From Ridgeia piscesae (Eukaryota; Annelida; Polychaeta; Sabellida; Siboglinidae), in the NCBI GenBank assembly GCA_025642075.2, contig JAODUO010000155.1, positions 127,501 through 191,500 of the forward strand: a stretch of DNA of 64,000 bases. Reading direction: 5' to 3'. The notes under the pieces were generated by a model. It saw only the letters and a program-made list of their open reading frames with translations, was not told the origin of the DNA and did not search any database. Positions 35,045 to 57,267 of this stretch are shown piece by piece (position 1 is the stretch's first letter; each line of letters starts with the position of its first letter). A program made the position numbers and the translations under genes.

Positions 35045-37817
35045 GAAACTTGTAAGACTAGTGTAAGTATGACAAGCCATTCTGACAGTCACCATCACTG
35101 CCGCTGCAACTTACTCAGTCAGAAACTTGTAAGACTAGTGTAAGTATGACAAGCCATTCTGACAGTCACCATCACTGCCGCTGCAACTTACTCAGTCAGA
35201 AACTTGTAAGACTAGTGTAAGTATGACAAGCCATTCTGACAGTCACCATCAGTGCCGTTGCAACTTACTCAGTCAGAAACTTGTAAGACTAGTGTAAGTA
35301 TGACAAGCCATTCTGACAGTCACCATCAGTGCCGTTGCAACTTACTCAGTCAGAAACTTATAAGACTAGTGTATGTATGACAAGCCATTCTGACAGTCAC
35401 CATCACTGCCTCTGCAACTTACTCAGTCAGCAACTTGTAAGACTAGTGTAAGTATGACAAGCCATTCTGACAGTCACCATCACTGCCACTGCAACTTACT
35501 CAGTCAGAAACTTGTAAGACTAGTGTAAGTATGACAAGCCATTCTGACAGTCACCATCACTGCCACTGCAACTGACTCAGTCAGAAACTAGTAAGACTAG
35601 TGTAAGTATGACAAGCCATTCTGACAGTCACCATCACTGCCACTGCAACTTACTCAGTCAGAAACTTATAAGACTAGTGTAAGTATGACAAGCCATTCTG
35701 ACAGTCACCATCACTGCCACTGCAACTTACTCAGTCAGAAACTTATAAGACTAGTGTAAGTATGACAAGCCATTCTGACAGTCACCATCACTGCCACTGC
35801 AACTTACTCAGTCAGAAACTTATAAGACTAGTGTAAGTATGACAAGCCATTCTGACAGTCACCATCACTGCCACTGCAACTTACTCAGTCAGAAACTTAT
35901 AAGACTAGTGTAAGTATGACAAGCCATTCTGACAGTCACCATCACTGCCACTGCAACTTACTCAGTCAGAAACTTATAAGACTAGTGTAAGTATGACAAG
36001 CCATTCTGACAGTCACCATCACTGCCACTGCAACTTACTCAGTCAGAAACTTATAAGACTAGTGTAAGTATGACAAGCCATTCTGACAGTCACCATCACT
36101 GCCACTGCAACTTACTCAGTCAGAAACTTATAAGACTAGTGTAAGTATGACAAGCCATTCTGACAGTCACCATCACTGCCACTGCAACTTACTCAGTCAG
36201 AAACTTATAAGACTAGTGTAAGTATGACAAGCCATTCTGACAGTCACCATCACTGCCTTTGCAACTTACTCAGTCAGAAACTTGTAAGACTAGTGTAAGT
36301 ATGACAAGCCATTCTGACAGTCACCATCACTGCCACTGCAACTTACTCAGTCAGAAACTTGTAAGACTAGTGTAAGTATGACAAGCCATTCTGACAGTCA
36401 CCATCACTGCCACTGCAACTTACTCAGTCAGAAACTTATAAGACTAGTGTAAGTATGACAAGCCATTCTGACAGTCACCATCACTGCCTCTGCAACTTAC
36501 TCAGTCAGAAACTTGTAAGACTAGTGTAAGTATGACAAGCCATTCTGACAGTCACCATCACTGCCGCTGCAACTTACTCAGTCAGAAACTTATAAGACTA
36601 GTGTAAGTATGACAAGCCATTCTGACAGTCACCATCACTGCCTCTGCAACTTACTCAGTCAGAAACTTATAAGACTAGTGTAAGTATGACAAGCCATTCT
36701 GACAGTCACCATCACTGCCACTGCAACTTACTCAGTCAGAAACTTATAAGACTAGTGTAAGTATGACAAGCCATTCTGACAGTCACCATCACTGCCTTTG
36801 CAACTTACTCAGTCAGAAACTTGTAAGACTAGTGTAAGTATGACAAGCCATTCTGACAGTCACCATCACTGTCACTGCAACTTACTCAGTCAGAAACTTA
36901 TAAGACTAGTGTAAGTATGACAAGCCATTCTGACAGTCACCATCACTGCCCTGCAACTTACTCAGTCAGAAACTTGTAAGACTAGTGTAAGTATGACAAG
37001 CCATTCTGACAGTCACCATCACTGCCCTGCAACTTACTCAGTCAGAAACTTTAAGACTAGTGTAAGTATGACAAGCCATTCTGACAGTCACCATCACTGC
37101 CTTGCAACTTACGCAGTCAGCAACTTGTAAGACTAGTGTAAGTATGACAAGCCATTCTGACAGTCACCATCACTGCCACTGCAACTTACTCAGTCAGAAA
37201 CTTGTAAGACTAGTGTAAGTATGACAAGCCATTCTGACAGTCACCATCACTGCCACTGCAACTTACTCAGTCAGAAACTTGTAAGACTAGTGTAAGTATG
37301 ACAAGCCATTCTGACAGTCACCATCACTGCCTCTGCAACTTACTCAGTCAGAAACTTGTAAGACTAGTGTAAGTATGACAAGCCATTCTGACAGTCACCA
37401 TCACTGCCACTGCAACTTACTCAGTCAGAAACTTGTAAGACTAGTGTAAGTATGACAAGCCATTCTGACAGTCACCATCACTGCCACTGCAACTTACTCA
37501 GTCAGAAACTTATAAGACTAGTGTAAGTATGACAAGCCATTCTGACAGTCACCATCACTGCCACTGCAACTTACTCAGTCAGAAACTTGTAAGACTAGTG
37601 TAAGTATGACAAGCCATTCTGACAATCACCATCACTGCCGCTGCAACTTACTCAGTCAGAAACTTGTAAGACTAGTGTAAGTATGACAAGCCATTGTGAC
37701 AGTCACCATCACTGCCACTGCAACTTACTCAGTCAGAAACTTGTAAGACTAGCGTAAGTATGACAAGCCATTCTGACAGTCACCATCATTGCCACTGCAA
37801 CCGACTCAGACAGAAAC
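35045..37817. repeat. 77-bp satellite/minisatellite, about 36 copies
   Basis: The unit begins GAAACTTGTAAGACTAGTG and contains GTAAGTATGACAAGCC and CAACTTACTCAGTCA. Variants are grouped: a run of consecutive CTTATAAG copies occupies about 35660-36230, and a few copies around 36950-37110 lack one or two bases. The first and last copies are the most diverged, as expected for homogenisation by unequal exchange. It lies between the GDI and GMPPB genes. Confidence 0.97.
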
Positions 37818-38854
37818 GGCATATTAATACACCTTTAAAAAGAATTCAGCATACAATGATGACTCTACAAATCAATAATTCAGGGTTGAGGAAGGTATAG
37901 ACATACATATTATAAATGCTTGAGGGGAATATACTGTTGGCATCACAATAACCTCATTTTGTCATTTCCAACATTCGCTTTGACCATGCAACCTCACATA
38001 TTCATGTTTAACATAAAATGTCAAACTTGAATATGTGTAGTAGTTATTACATGGCAGACCCTGGCAAGAATTTGTATACTGAAAACAAAACAAAAATATG
38101 AATGCACAGAAATCAAATAATTCTATATTACTAACTAAGATCAGGCATCACTGTAATAAAACATTAAGAACTTTTATTTCATGTAATGAGAATAAACACC
38201 TAGTAAATTATAAACAATACAATTCATCACCATTTTGAAAATGAACATTATTCCCCTAATATCCACAACCCATCCCCTCCTTCCCCTGGAACAACCCTGG
38301 TAAACACTGTTCCTGTAGATGCTGCTGTAGCAGAAAATTTCTTGCTGCCTTTTTGTGAAGTGCTGTAGGTATTACATGAAACATTTGTCACATTCTGTAA
38401 TCAAACACAAGTTTAAGTGCACTGCATATTTTATTACCAGCCACTCGCTGCATCATACATGGTGCGCATGCGTATTCCAGATACCTAGCGTATCACGTGT
38501 CCAAGTGTAGAGTCTATCTCACACGTAGTCCAGTAGGGGAACCAATACACTACAACATTATTTTGTATATTTATTGATTATGGCAATGAACACTCCATAA
38601 TTATTTACTCCCAACTCTTCTACCATGATGCATGTGTTTGTTTACTGAAATTTAATATATATGCTTTTCTTTACAAGTCGACAGGAAACTGAACAGTGCT
38701 TTGTACCACTAGTTCCACAAGTTAATATGCTATACTGGACAGTTGTATTTGCGGACAAGATTATAAAGCCATGACCGTGCAAGATGCTGCATATTAAATG
38801 TCATGTGAATGTCGACTGAGTAATCCCAGTTGTACTGTGTGTTGCATCGTGACA
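37818..38854. other. Intergenic DNA, no feature recognised
   Basis: AT-rich, unique-looking, no exon. Confidence 0.4.
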
Positions 38855-39970
38855 GACTCCCCAATCCTGGTGGCGTGTACACTGACAGACTCCCCAGTAC
38901 TGGTGGCGTGTACACTGACAGACTCCCCAGTACTGGTGGCGTGTACACTGACAGACTCCCCAATACTGGTGGTGTGTACACTGACAGACTCCCCAGTACT
39001 GGTGGCGTGTACACTGACAGACTCCCCAGTACTGGTGGTGTGTACACCGACAGACTCCCCAATACTGGTGGCGTGTACACTGACAGACTCCCCAGTACTG
39101 GTGGCGTGTACACCGACAGACTCCCCAGTACTGGTGGCGTGTACACTGACAGACTCCCCAGTACTGGTGGCGTGTACACTGACAGACTCCCCAGTACTGG
39201 TGGCGTGTACACTGACAGACTCCCCAGTACTGGTGGCGTGTACACTGACAGACTCCCCAGTACTGGTGGCGTGTACACTGACAGACTCCCCAGTACTGGT
39301 GGCGTGTACACTGACAGACTCCCCAGTACTGGTGGCGTGTACACTGACAGACTCCCCAGTACTGGTGGCGTGTACACTGACAGATTCCCCAGTACTGGTG
39401 GCGTGTACACTGACAGACTCCCCAGTACTGGTGGCGTGTACACTGACAGACTCCCCAGTACTGGTGGCGTGTACACCGACAGACTCCCCAGTACTGGTGG
39501 CGTGTACACTGACAGACTCCCCAGTACTGGTGGCGTGTACACTGACAGACTCCCCAGTACTGGTGGCGTGTACACTGACAGACTCCCCAGTACTGGTGGC
39601 GTGTACACTGACAGACTCCCCAGTACTGGTGGCGTGTACACTGACAGACTCCCCAGTACTGGTGGGTGTACACGACAGACTCCCAGTACTGGTGGCGTGT
39701 ACACCGACAGACTCCCCAGTACTGGTGGCGTGTACACCGACAGACTCCCCAGTACTGGTGGCGTGTACACCGACAGACTCCCCAGTACTGGTGGCGTGTA
39801 CACTGACAGACTCCCCAGTACTGGTGGCGTGTACACTGACAGACTCCCCAGTACTGGTGGCGTGTACACCGACAGACTCCCCAGTACTGGTGGCGTGTAC
39901 ACCGACAGACTCCCCAGTACTGGTGGCGTGTACACTGACAGACTCCCCAGTACTGGTGGTGTGTACACTG
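38855..39970. repeat. 33-bp minisatellite, about 34 copies
   Basis: The unit contains CTGACAGACTCCCCAGTACT followed by GGTGGCGTGTACA. Because 33 is a multiple of three, several frames on both strands stay open for 290-443 codons with an 11-residue repeat (for example ESVSVHATSTG or TDSPVLVACTL). Two units near 39660-39690 carry small deletions. I annotate this as a noncoding array. Confidence 0.95.
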
Positions 39971-40679
39971 GCTGCCAAACCAGTCTGATACCCTGACTGA
40001 CTAGAGACCAATGTAGAATGCTGGTTATTTGACGTGCGAATATGGTGATGCCTGACTAGCTTTGTAGTTGGTGATGGAATGGTGGGTGCCATGGTCTGGC
40101 AAATATGGCATGAGCCTTTGGTCAACCTCTCTTGACACTGTAAGACAGGTTTTAAATTCTTCTGTGAACTACACCAGCTTGGATATTGATGACATTATGT
40201 GAGTTCAATCTCTTTGATGGTACTGCATACCAGCTTCCTGGCATTTTGCTGTACATCCGCATCTACCCATGCAAGAGACAAAGTGACGATTAACATGGTT
40301 CTGACATGTATGATATTTTTAATGTGATGACACATTTAGCAAAAGTCAATAAGACCTGTTAAATCGAACATCACAACTAATGTGGGAAACATTCAGCCAC
40401 ACTGAAATTAATATGCAAAGACTAATTGTACAAAAGAAAAGTATTGACCAGTATCTGTAGCCGGTACTCTTCACACAGCTGAGTAAACATAAAAAGTAAC
40501 TTTCAGCCACACGGTGATCAAGGACCCTGACTATACCAGGGTAGTATAGTCACATTTTTGTGAGTTGTAAAGATATGAAGCATTAAAGATAAAAAAGTAA
40601 CTTTACATCTATTGATTTTTTAATCAAGTATAATATACCAGTAGTTACTTTATTTGTTATGTACATAATGTTATTAATG
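39971..40679. other. Intergenic DNA, no feature recognised
   Basis: No gene. A small 9-bp hairpin (TGACTATAC/GTATAGTCA) lies near 40530-40555. Confidence 0.35.
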
Positions 40680-40929
40680 TATATATAGTATGTATATGCA
40701 ATTGTATCTAAAAAGTCAAATCTTTCTAAGGAAATTACATTAGGAGGTAACCAGTTAAACGTTGCCATCTCTTGTAAATATTTTGGACATGTCATTTCTA
40801 ATAACTTGTCAGATGAGTCAGACATTCAAGCCAAAGTGAGACTTGTATGCCAAGAGAAATATTATGTTTAATAACAAATCAACCTCTGTTCAACTGCTGA
40901 ACAAATAAGCTATTTACTGAATGTTTCTG

Positions 40930-40935
<6 letters not shown>
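40680..40935 (+). mobile_element. LINE reverse-transcriptase fragment, left copy of an inverted pair
   Basis: The plus strand reads ITLGGNQLNVAISCKYFGH, then VISNNLSDESDIQAKVR, the YxGH and DxDI block that follows the catalytic core in CR1-like LINE reverse transcriptases. The whole 256 bp recurs in inverted orientation at 45196-45452. Both copies abut a (TA)n run. Confidence 0.65.

Positions 40936-40980
<45 letters not shown>
40936..40980. repeat. (TA)n microsatellite
   Basis: About 45 bp of TA, between two LINE fragments. Confidence 0.95.
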
Positions 40981-40981
<1 letters not shown>

Positions 40982-41008
40982 TTATTCCTGCTCGCCATAG
41001 ACTGGATC

Positions 41009-41866
41009 ATGAAAAAGACTACAAAATATAGAAGAAATGGGATCCAGTGGACACCTTGGAGCCAGTTGGAGGACCTGGACTTTGCGGATGACCTCGCTCT
41101 CCTCTCACACAGCCATCAACAAATGCAGGAAAAAACAGAGCTACTAAACACAGTGTCAACACAGCTAGGACTCAACATCAACAGAAGCAAGACAAGGATT
41201 ATGAAAGCCAACACAAAGAACAACAACCCCATTACAATGAACGGAGAGCCACTGGAAGAGACAGACTCATTCACATACCTGGGCAGTACAATCAACAAAC
41301 ATGGAGGCACAGCAGAAGACGTCAAAGCAAGGATACAGAAAGCAAGAGTTGCATTCATCATGTTGAGAAACATTTGGAGAGCAAAACAAATTAAAACTAA
41401 CACCAAACTGAGAATATTCAATTCAAATGTCAAGGCAGTTTTACTCTTTGGATCGGAGACATGGCGAAGTACACAGAAGACACTAAAAAGAATACAGACC
41501 TTCATCAACAAATGCCTGCGTAGAATCCTACACCTGAAGTGGACAGACAAGATATCCAACACTACACTCTGGAAAATGACCAAGCAACTACCCATAGAAA
41601 ATGAAATAAAGAAGAGAAAATGGAGGTGGATAGGACATACACTCAGGAAACCACCAAACACCATCACCCGTCAAGCCATCACATGGAACCCCCCAGGGAA
41701 GAGACGAAGAGGTAGGCCACGAAACACCTGGCAAAGAGACACAGAAAAAGAAACGAAGGAGATGGGATACACCAGGAGAGAAATGGAGAAGATGGCCACG
41801 GACAGAAAACGGTGGCGTTCCTTGGTCGATGGCCTATGCTCCCAGCGAGCAATCAGGCATAAGTAA
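41009..41866 (+). mobile_element. LINE 3' half: C-terminal reverse transcriptase and tail, open frame
   Basis: Uninterrupted 285-codon frame. DLDFADDLALLSH near its start is the FADD catalytic box of the reverse transcriptase. It is followed by GLNINRSKTRIM, the SFTYLGSTINKHGG motif, a KRRRGRPRNTW basic motif and a final W-rich segment (RWRSLVDGLC). The copy is 5'-truncated just before the catalytic box, as is usual for LINEs, and ends in a short (TAAG)n tail that runs into a TA microsatellite. It is of the same broad type as the endonuclease fragment at 1405-2222; the two together would cover the two halves of one element. The intact frame suggests a fairly recent insertion. Confidence 0.85.
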
Positions 41867-41875
41867 GTAAGTAAG

Positions 41876-41876
<1 letters not shown>

Positions 41877-41948
<72 letters not shown>
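41877..41948. repeat. (TA)n microsatellite at a LINE tail
   Basis: About 70 bp of TA directly after the AAGTAAGTAAG tail of the LINE. Confidence 0.95.
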
Positions 41949-41951
<3 letters not shown>

Positions 41952-42239
41952 GTGTTATAGTGTAATTGCAAAAGTTAATTTCCAGAAATTATTGTTGACT
42001 TGTCATATGACAGTTCTTTCAGGATACTGAACAATTTGCACATGAGATGTAGGGCTAGGCACATGTTTGCTATAGCTAATGTCTTCTCGGGTCAAGGCAT
42101 AATTTCAAACCACAATGAATTTTTTTAATTAAAAGTAGTTTCTTTTTTTTTTAATTCAAAACTACTGCACCAGTGGGTCCTGGATGTATATATAGTTTTT
42201 TAAACATACTATTACTGTGAATGTATTATTTATTTATTT

Positions 42240-42800
42240 TATTTATAATACTTTTTATCAATGTACATCCAAGACGTACGTCCCCAGCACATATCACATC
42301 GGTAGGGTATAAACTGCAATAAAAAAATCAACATATTGTGTGCTAGTATTATTGGTACACAGTTAAATTGGCATCATGTCCATGACGTACACGGTCGACA
42401 ATATTGAAACAAACAAAAACACCTCCCAAATCCTCAATTTGTGAGTTATAATTATATAGTGCATGTGCCCAACTTCGGGGAGGTTTTTCTCACTATCTAA
42501 GCATGTTTAAAGCCTAGATTATTCATGTAATTCTAAGATCTGAATAAATCAATGACAATGTCATACATGATGACCGATGTCGATGACGTAACATTTTTTA
42601 TATAATTATGATATTATATATATATGTATACAATCATTTCATGTGTGTCGATCTGTATGACCTTCTGTCAGATTTTATATTTACTATGTATACAGTATTT
42701 AATATATCTTTTGTAACATGTATGTAGTATGTACATATCAGAATCGGAAGTGTTTATCATATATGGACTGCGTCTGAAATAAAAACATACATTCATTCAT
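42240..42800 (+). mobile_element. Possible LINE 3' end with a CATT tail
   Basis: The sequence ends ACTGCGTCTGAAATAAAAAC and then ATACATTCATTCATGAT, the form of a LINE 3' UTR with an AATAAA signal and a short repeated tail. No coding part is visible and the left limit is arbitrary. Confidence 0.4.
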
Positions 42801-43039
42801 GATCATCTTCTTGGGGGGACGTGAGGCGTTAGCGTTTGGAGGGATTGGTTGAATATGACTTGTTTTGTAACTGTATTACTTTATCTTAAGTAGAACAAGA
42901 TATTTTTCCACATGGAGGACACACTATACTCTTTTTAATGGTGTAATATATTAATAATAATTCATGCTTATCACATTATTACGCGTTTGCATGTGCAGAG
43001 TTCACTTAGTTCGTCGCATGCAGACGAATAACAAGGTTA

Positions 43040-43130
43040 CTTCCGGTACAGTTCGGATGCAGTCGTGGCAGCGAACGAAAGGAGCGGTCGATTGGTGAAT
43101 ACTGTGTTTGAGTATTGCTTTTGTTAGATC
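43040..43130 (+). promoter_or_regulatory. GMPPB: Probable GMPPB promoter and non-coding first exon
   Basis: TTACTTCCGG at 43038-43047 contains an ETS-type CTTCCGG site common at housekeeping start sites. It is followed by about 80 bp and a consensus donor, GATCG|GTAAGTAA, at 43130/43131. The coding exon at 46142 is preceded by an acceptor (TTTCAG at about 46128), so it needs an upstream 5' UTR exon, and this is the best candidate. Inference only. Confidence 0.45.
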
Positions 43131-43397
43131 GGTAAGTAAAAACAAATTTGACTCTATGTTGGATGGAATATTGCGCTTATAGTTGGCGTATTACGCGAGG
43201 GATACAATGACATGTTTACAATTAAACAGAAACTGGCGACAGGTTTAAGCATGATCCAACCCGGCAAGCATGTTTTTGTTGTTATATGCCAGCTTGATCA
43301 TCACACATAATAATAAGGCCCCGTAATAATAATACTAGCATGAATACAAGATGTAATTAACATATCATGAAACAGCCTAAAATTGGCGGGTACCGGT

Positions 43398-43985
43398 CAA
43401 AACGGCGACAAACCAAAACGGCGACAACCAAAACGGCGATACATCCAAAACGGCGACAACCAAAACGGCGATACATCCAAAACGGCGACAACCAAAACGG
43501 CGACACATCCAAAATGGCGACACGCCAAAACGGCGACACATAAAAAACGGCGACAACCAAAACGGCGACACATAAAAAACGGCGACATGCCAAAACGGTG
43601 TCAAATCCAACTTGATTTCTCTCCCAAGCGCTGTGTTTATTTGTATCCAAAACGGCAACACACCAAACGTTTTGGATACAAGTCAACATGGCGTATTGGA
43701 TTAGTTGGATTGTCGCTGTTTAGACGTGTCGCCATTTTGGATTTGACGCCGTTTTGGTTGTATCCAAAACGGCGACATGCCAAAACGGCGACACACCAAA
43801 ACGGCGACATGCACCGTCTTGGTTGTCGCCGTTTTGGATGTGTCGCCGTTTTGGCGTGTCGCCGTTTGGGATGTGTCGCCGTTTTGGTTTGTCACTGTTT
43901 TGGTCTGTTGCCGTTTTGGCATGTTGCCGTTTTGGCGTGTCGCCATTATGGATTTGTCGCCGTTTTGGATTTGTCGCCATTTTGG
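43398..43985. repeat. Orientation-switching CCAAAACGGCGACA minisatellite (foldback)
   Basis: The unit CCAAAACGGCGACA with a variable 2-5 nt linker is repeated about 14 times in one direction (43398-43605). It then occurs in mixed orientation (43640-43815), and then about 11 times in the opposite direction (GTCGCCGTTTTGG, 43812-43985). The two outer blocks can pair into a long stem. The CpG density is far above the surroundings. Long open frames across it on both strands are repeat artefacts. Confidence 0.9.
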
Positions 43986-44029
43986 CATGTATCTAAATTG
44001 GCTACCTAGCTAGGACATGGTCATGGAAG

Positions 44030-44180
44030 GCCTCCAGCCTCGCCCTGCTGTCCTAGGGCTAGACCTGGCTGCTAGGGATTCAGGGTGATCTCGGCCTTTC
44101 GCGATCACGGCCTGAGTAATCTCGGCTGTTTCTGTGATCTCGGCCTGTGCGGCAGTGATCTTGGCCAATATAGCTAGGGA
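44030..44180. repeat. Degenerate GTGATCTCGGCCT repeat
   Basis: About five imperfect copies of TGATCTCGGCCTG-like text, including TCGCGATCACGGCC. A further copy lies near 44330-44350 (GTGACCTCGGC). Confidence 0.6.
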
Positions 44181-45147
44181 CCTGCCAAAAAAATAGATTT
44201 ACCACGTTTATGATGATGCATGTCGATTGTATGCCTAATAGGTAACAAGATAATGTTTACAGAATTTAAATATCTTTAAGTAGTAAAAAGTTATGGCACA
44301 TTTAAATTTCCAAAAATGGAACCAAATCTGTGACCTCGGCTCTGGCCTGCACTGCACGTTCATACTGGGGCTAAATCACTCATTTGAAATGCAGTGAAAA
44401 ACTATATAACCTTACAGCTTGTCAAAGTATATTGATAAACATTATTTTTCCTCAATAGTGTGACCTTGAAATGGGCACACTATTATAAAAAATATATATT
44501 TGTTCATAAAGTGTTGCATTTTATTCAAGCAAAACTCGTACAAACGCACAAACTACCGGTAGCCTAAAATTAGAAAGGAGATATAATCTAAAAAGTTTAC
44601 GTAAAACAGATATGCCATACTTTTGAAGTTGTATAGTGGGTTTATTCTGTGCACCTTTCGAGAAAAATTCCACCCACTATGATATACTTGAACTATAATT
44701 GAAACATGAGCCATGTATCTGAATCGTATTTGAATCACAAATTGCAATGTGTTTGTATTTGAATTCAAAAATGTTATTTGTAGTTGAATTGAAATGTGCA
44801 AAAGCAACTTATTTGAATTGGATTTGGCTGAGTTGTATTTGTATTTGATCCCAAAATATGTATTTGGACCCAACCTTGCTCTTGTGTGTTCTTGTGTATG
44901 TGTGTATACTTGCGTGTACTTCCATGTACTCTCATGTACTTATTTATTAAATTTATGGATTTTTTTGACTGAGCAAGTGCTCACTTTTTCATTCGACCAC
45001 TGTGCCATACAGTCAGCCAACTGTCTGTTGGACAACTGACTACTGGTACTAAGCAACTGCCCGTTGGGCAACTGTTCTACACTCAATTTATTCAATGCCC
45101 AAATTAAAAAAGTGGTCAGTTGCTCAGTGGCAAATAAAATATACAGC

Positions 45148-45150
<3 letters not shown>

Positions 45151-45195
<45 letters not shown>
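45151..45195. repeat. (TA)n microsatellite
   Basis: About 45 bp of TA directly left of the inverted LINE fragment. Confidence 0.95.
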
Positions 45196-45199
<4 letters not shown>

Positions 45200-45452
45200 C
45201 AGAAACATGCAGTAAATAGCTTATTTGTTCAGCAGTTGAACAGAGGTTGATTTGTTATTAAACATAATATTTCTCTTGGCATACAAGTCTCACTTTGGCT
45301 TGAATGTCTGACTCATCTGACAAGTTATTAGAAATGACATGTCCAAAATATTTACAAGAGATGGCAACGTTTAACTGGTTACCTCCTAATGTAATTTCCT
45401 TAGAAAGATTTGACTTTTTAGATACAATTGCATATACATACTATATACATTT
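45196..45452 (-). mobile_element. LINE reverse-transcriptase fragment, right copy of an inverted pair
   Basis: Reverse complement of 40680-40935 over about 256 bp with very few differences (for example CATGCAGT against ACTGAATG at the TA-proximal end). It has the same decayed YxGH/DxDI coding block. Confidence 0.65.
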
Positions 45453-45453
45453 A

Positions 45454-45985
<532 letters not shown>

Positions 45986-46141
45986 GCAAATGTCCACAGG
46001 GAAACTGACGGCTGAACATCTGTCCACTAAGCAACTGTTTTTTTTACATTCATGCAATTGACCCCAGGCCTGGTGATAAAACAGTATACCAGTATTCAAA
46101 TTTCCCAGTGTAATTTGTATCTTTCAGATTAAGACTACAAG

Positions 46142-57267
<11,126 letters not shown>

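Noticed and set aside
35045..37817. CRISPR-like array
   Set aside because: The repeats are contiguous with no unique spacers, and the genome is eukaryotic.
38794..40125. 443-codon Ser/Thr-rich repeat protein resembling a mucin
   Set aside because: The unit is 33 bp, so four or more frames on both strands are open; no signal peptide or gene context. Kept only as a finding.
43383..44009. Arg/Asn/Gly-rich 208-codon frame
   Set aside because: Translation of the CGGCGACA array, open in both strands.
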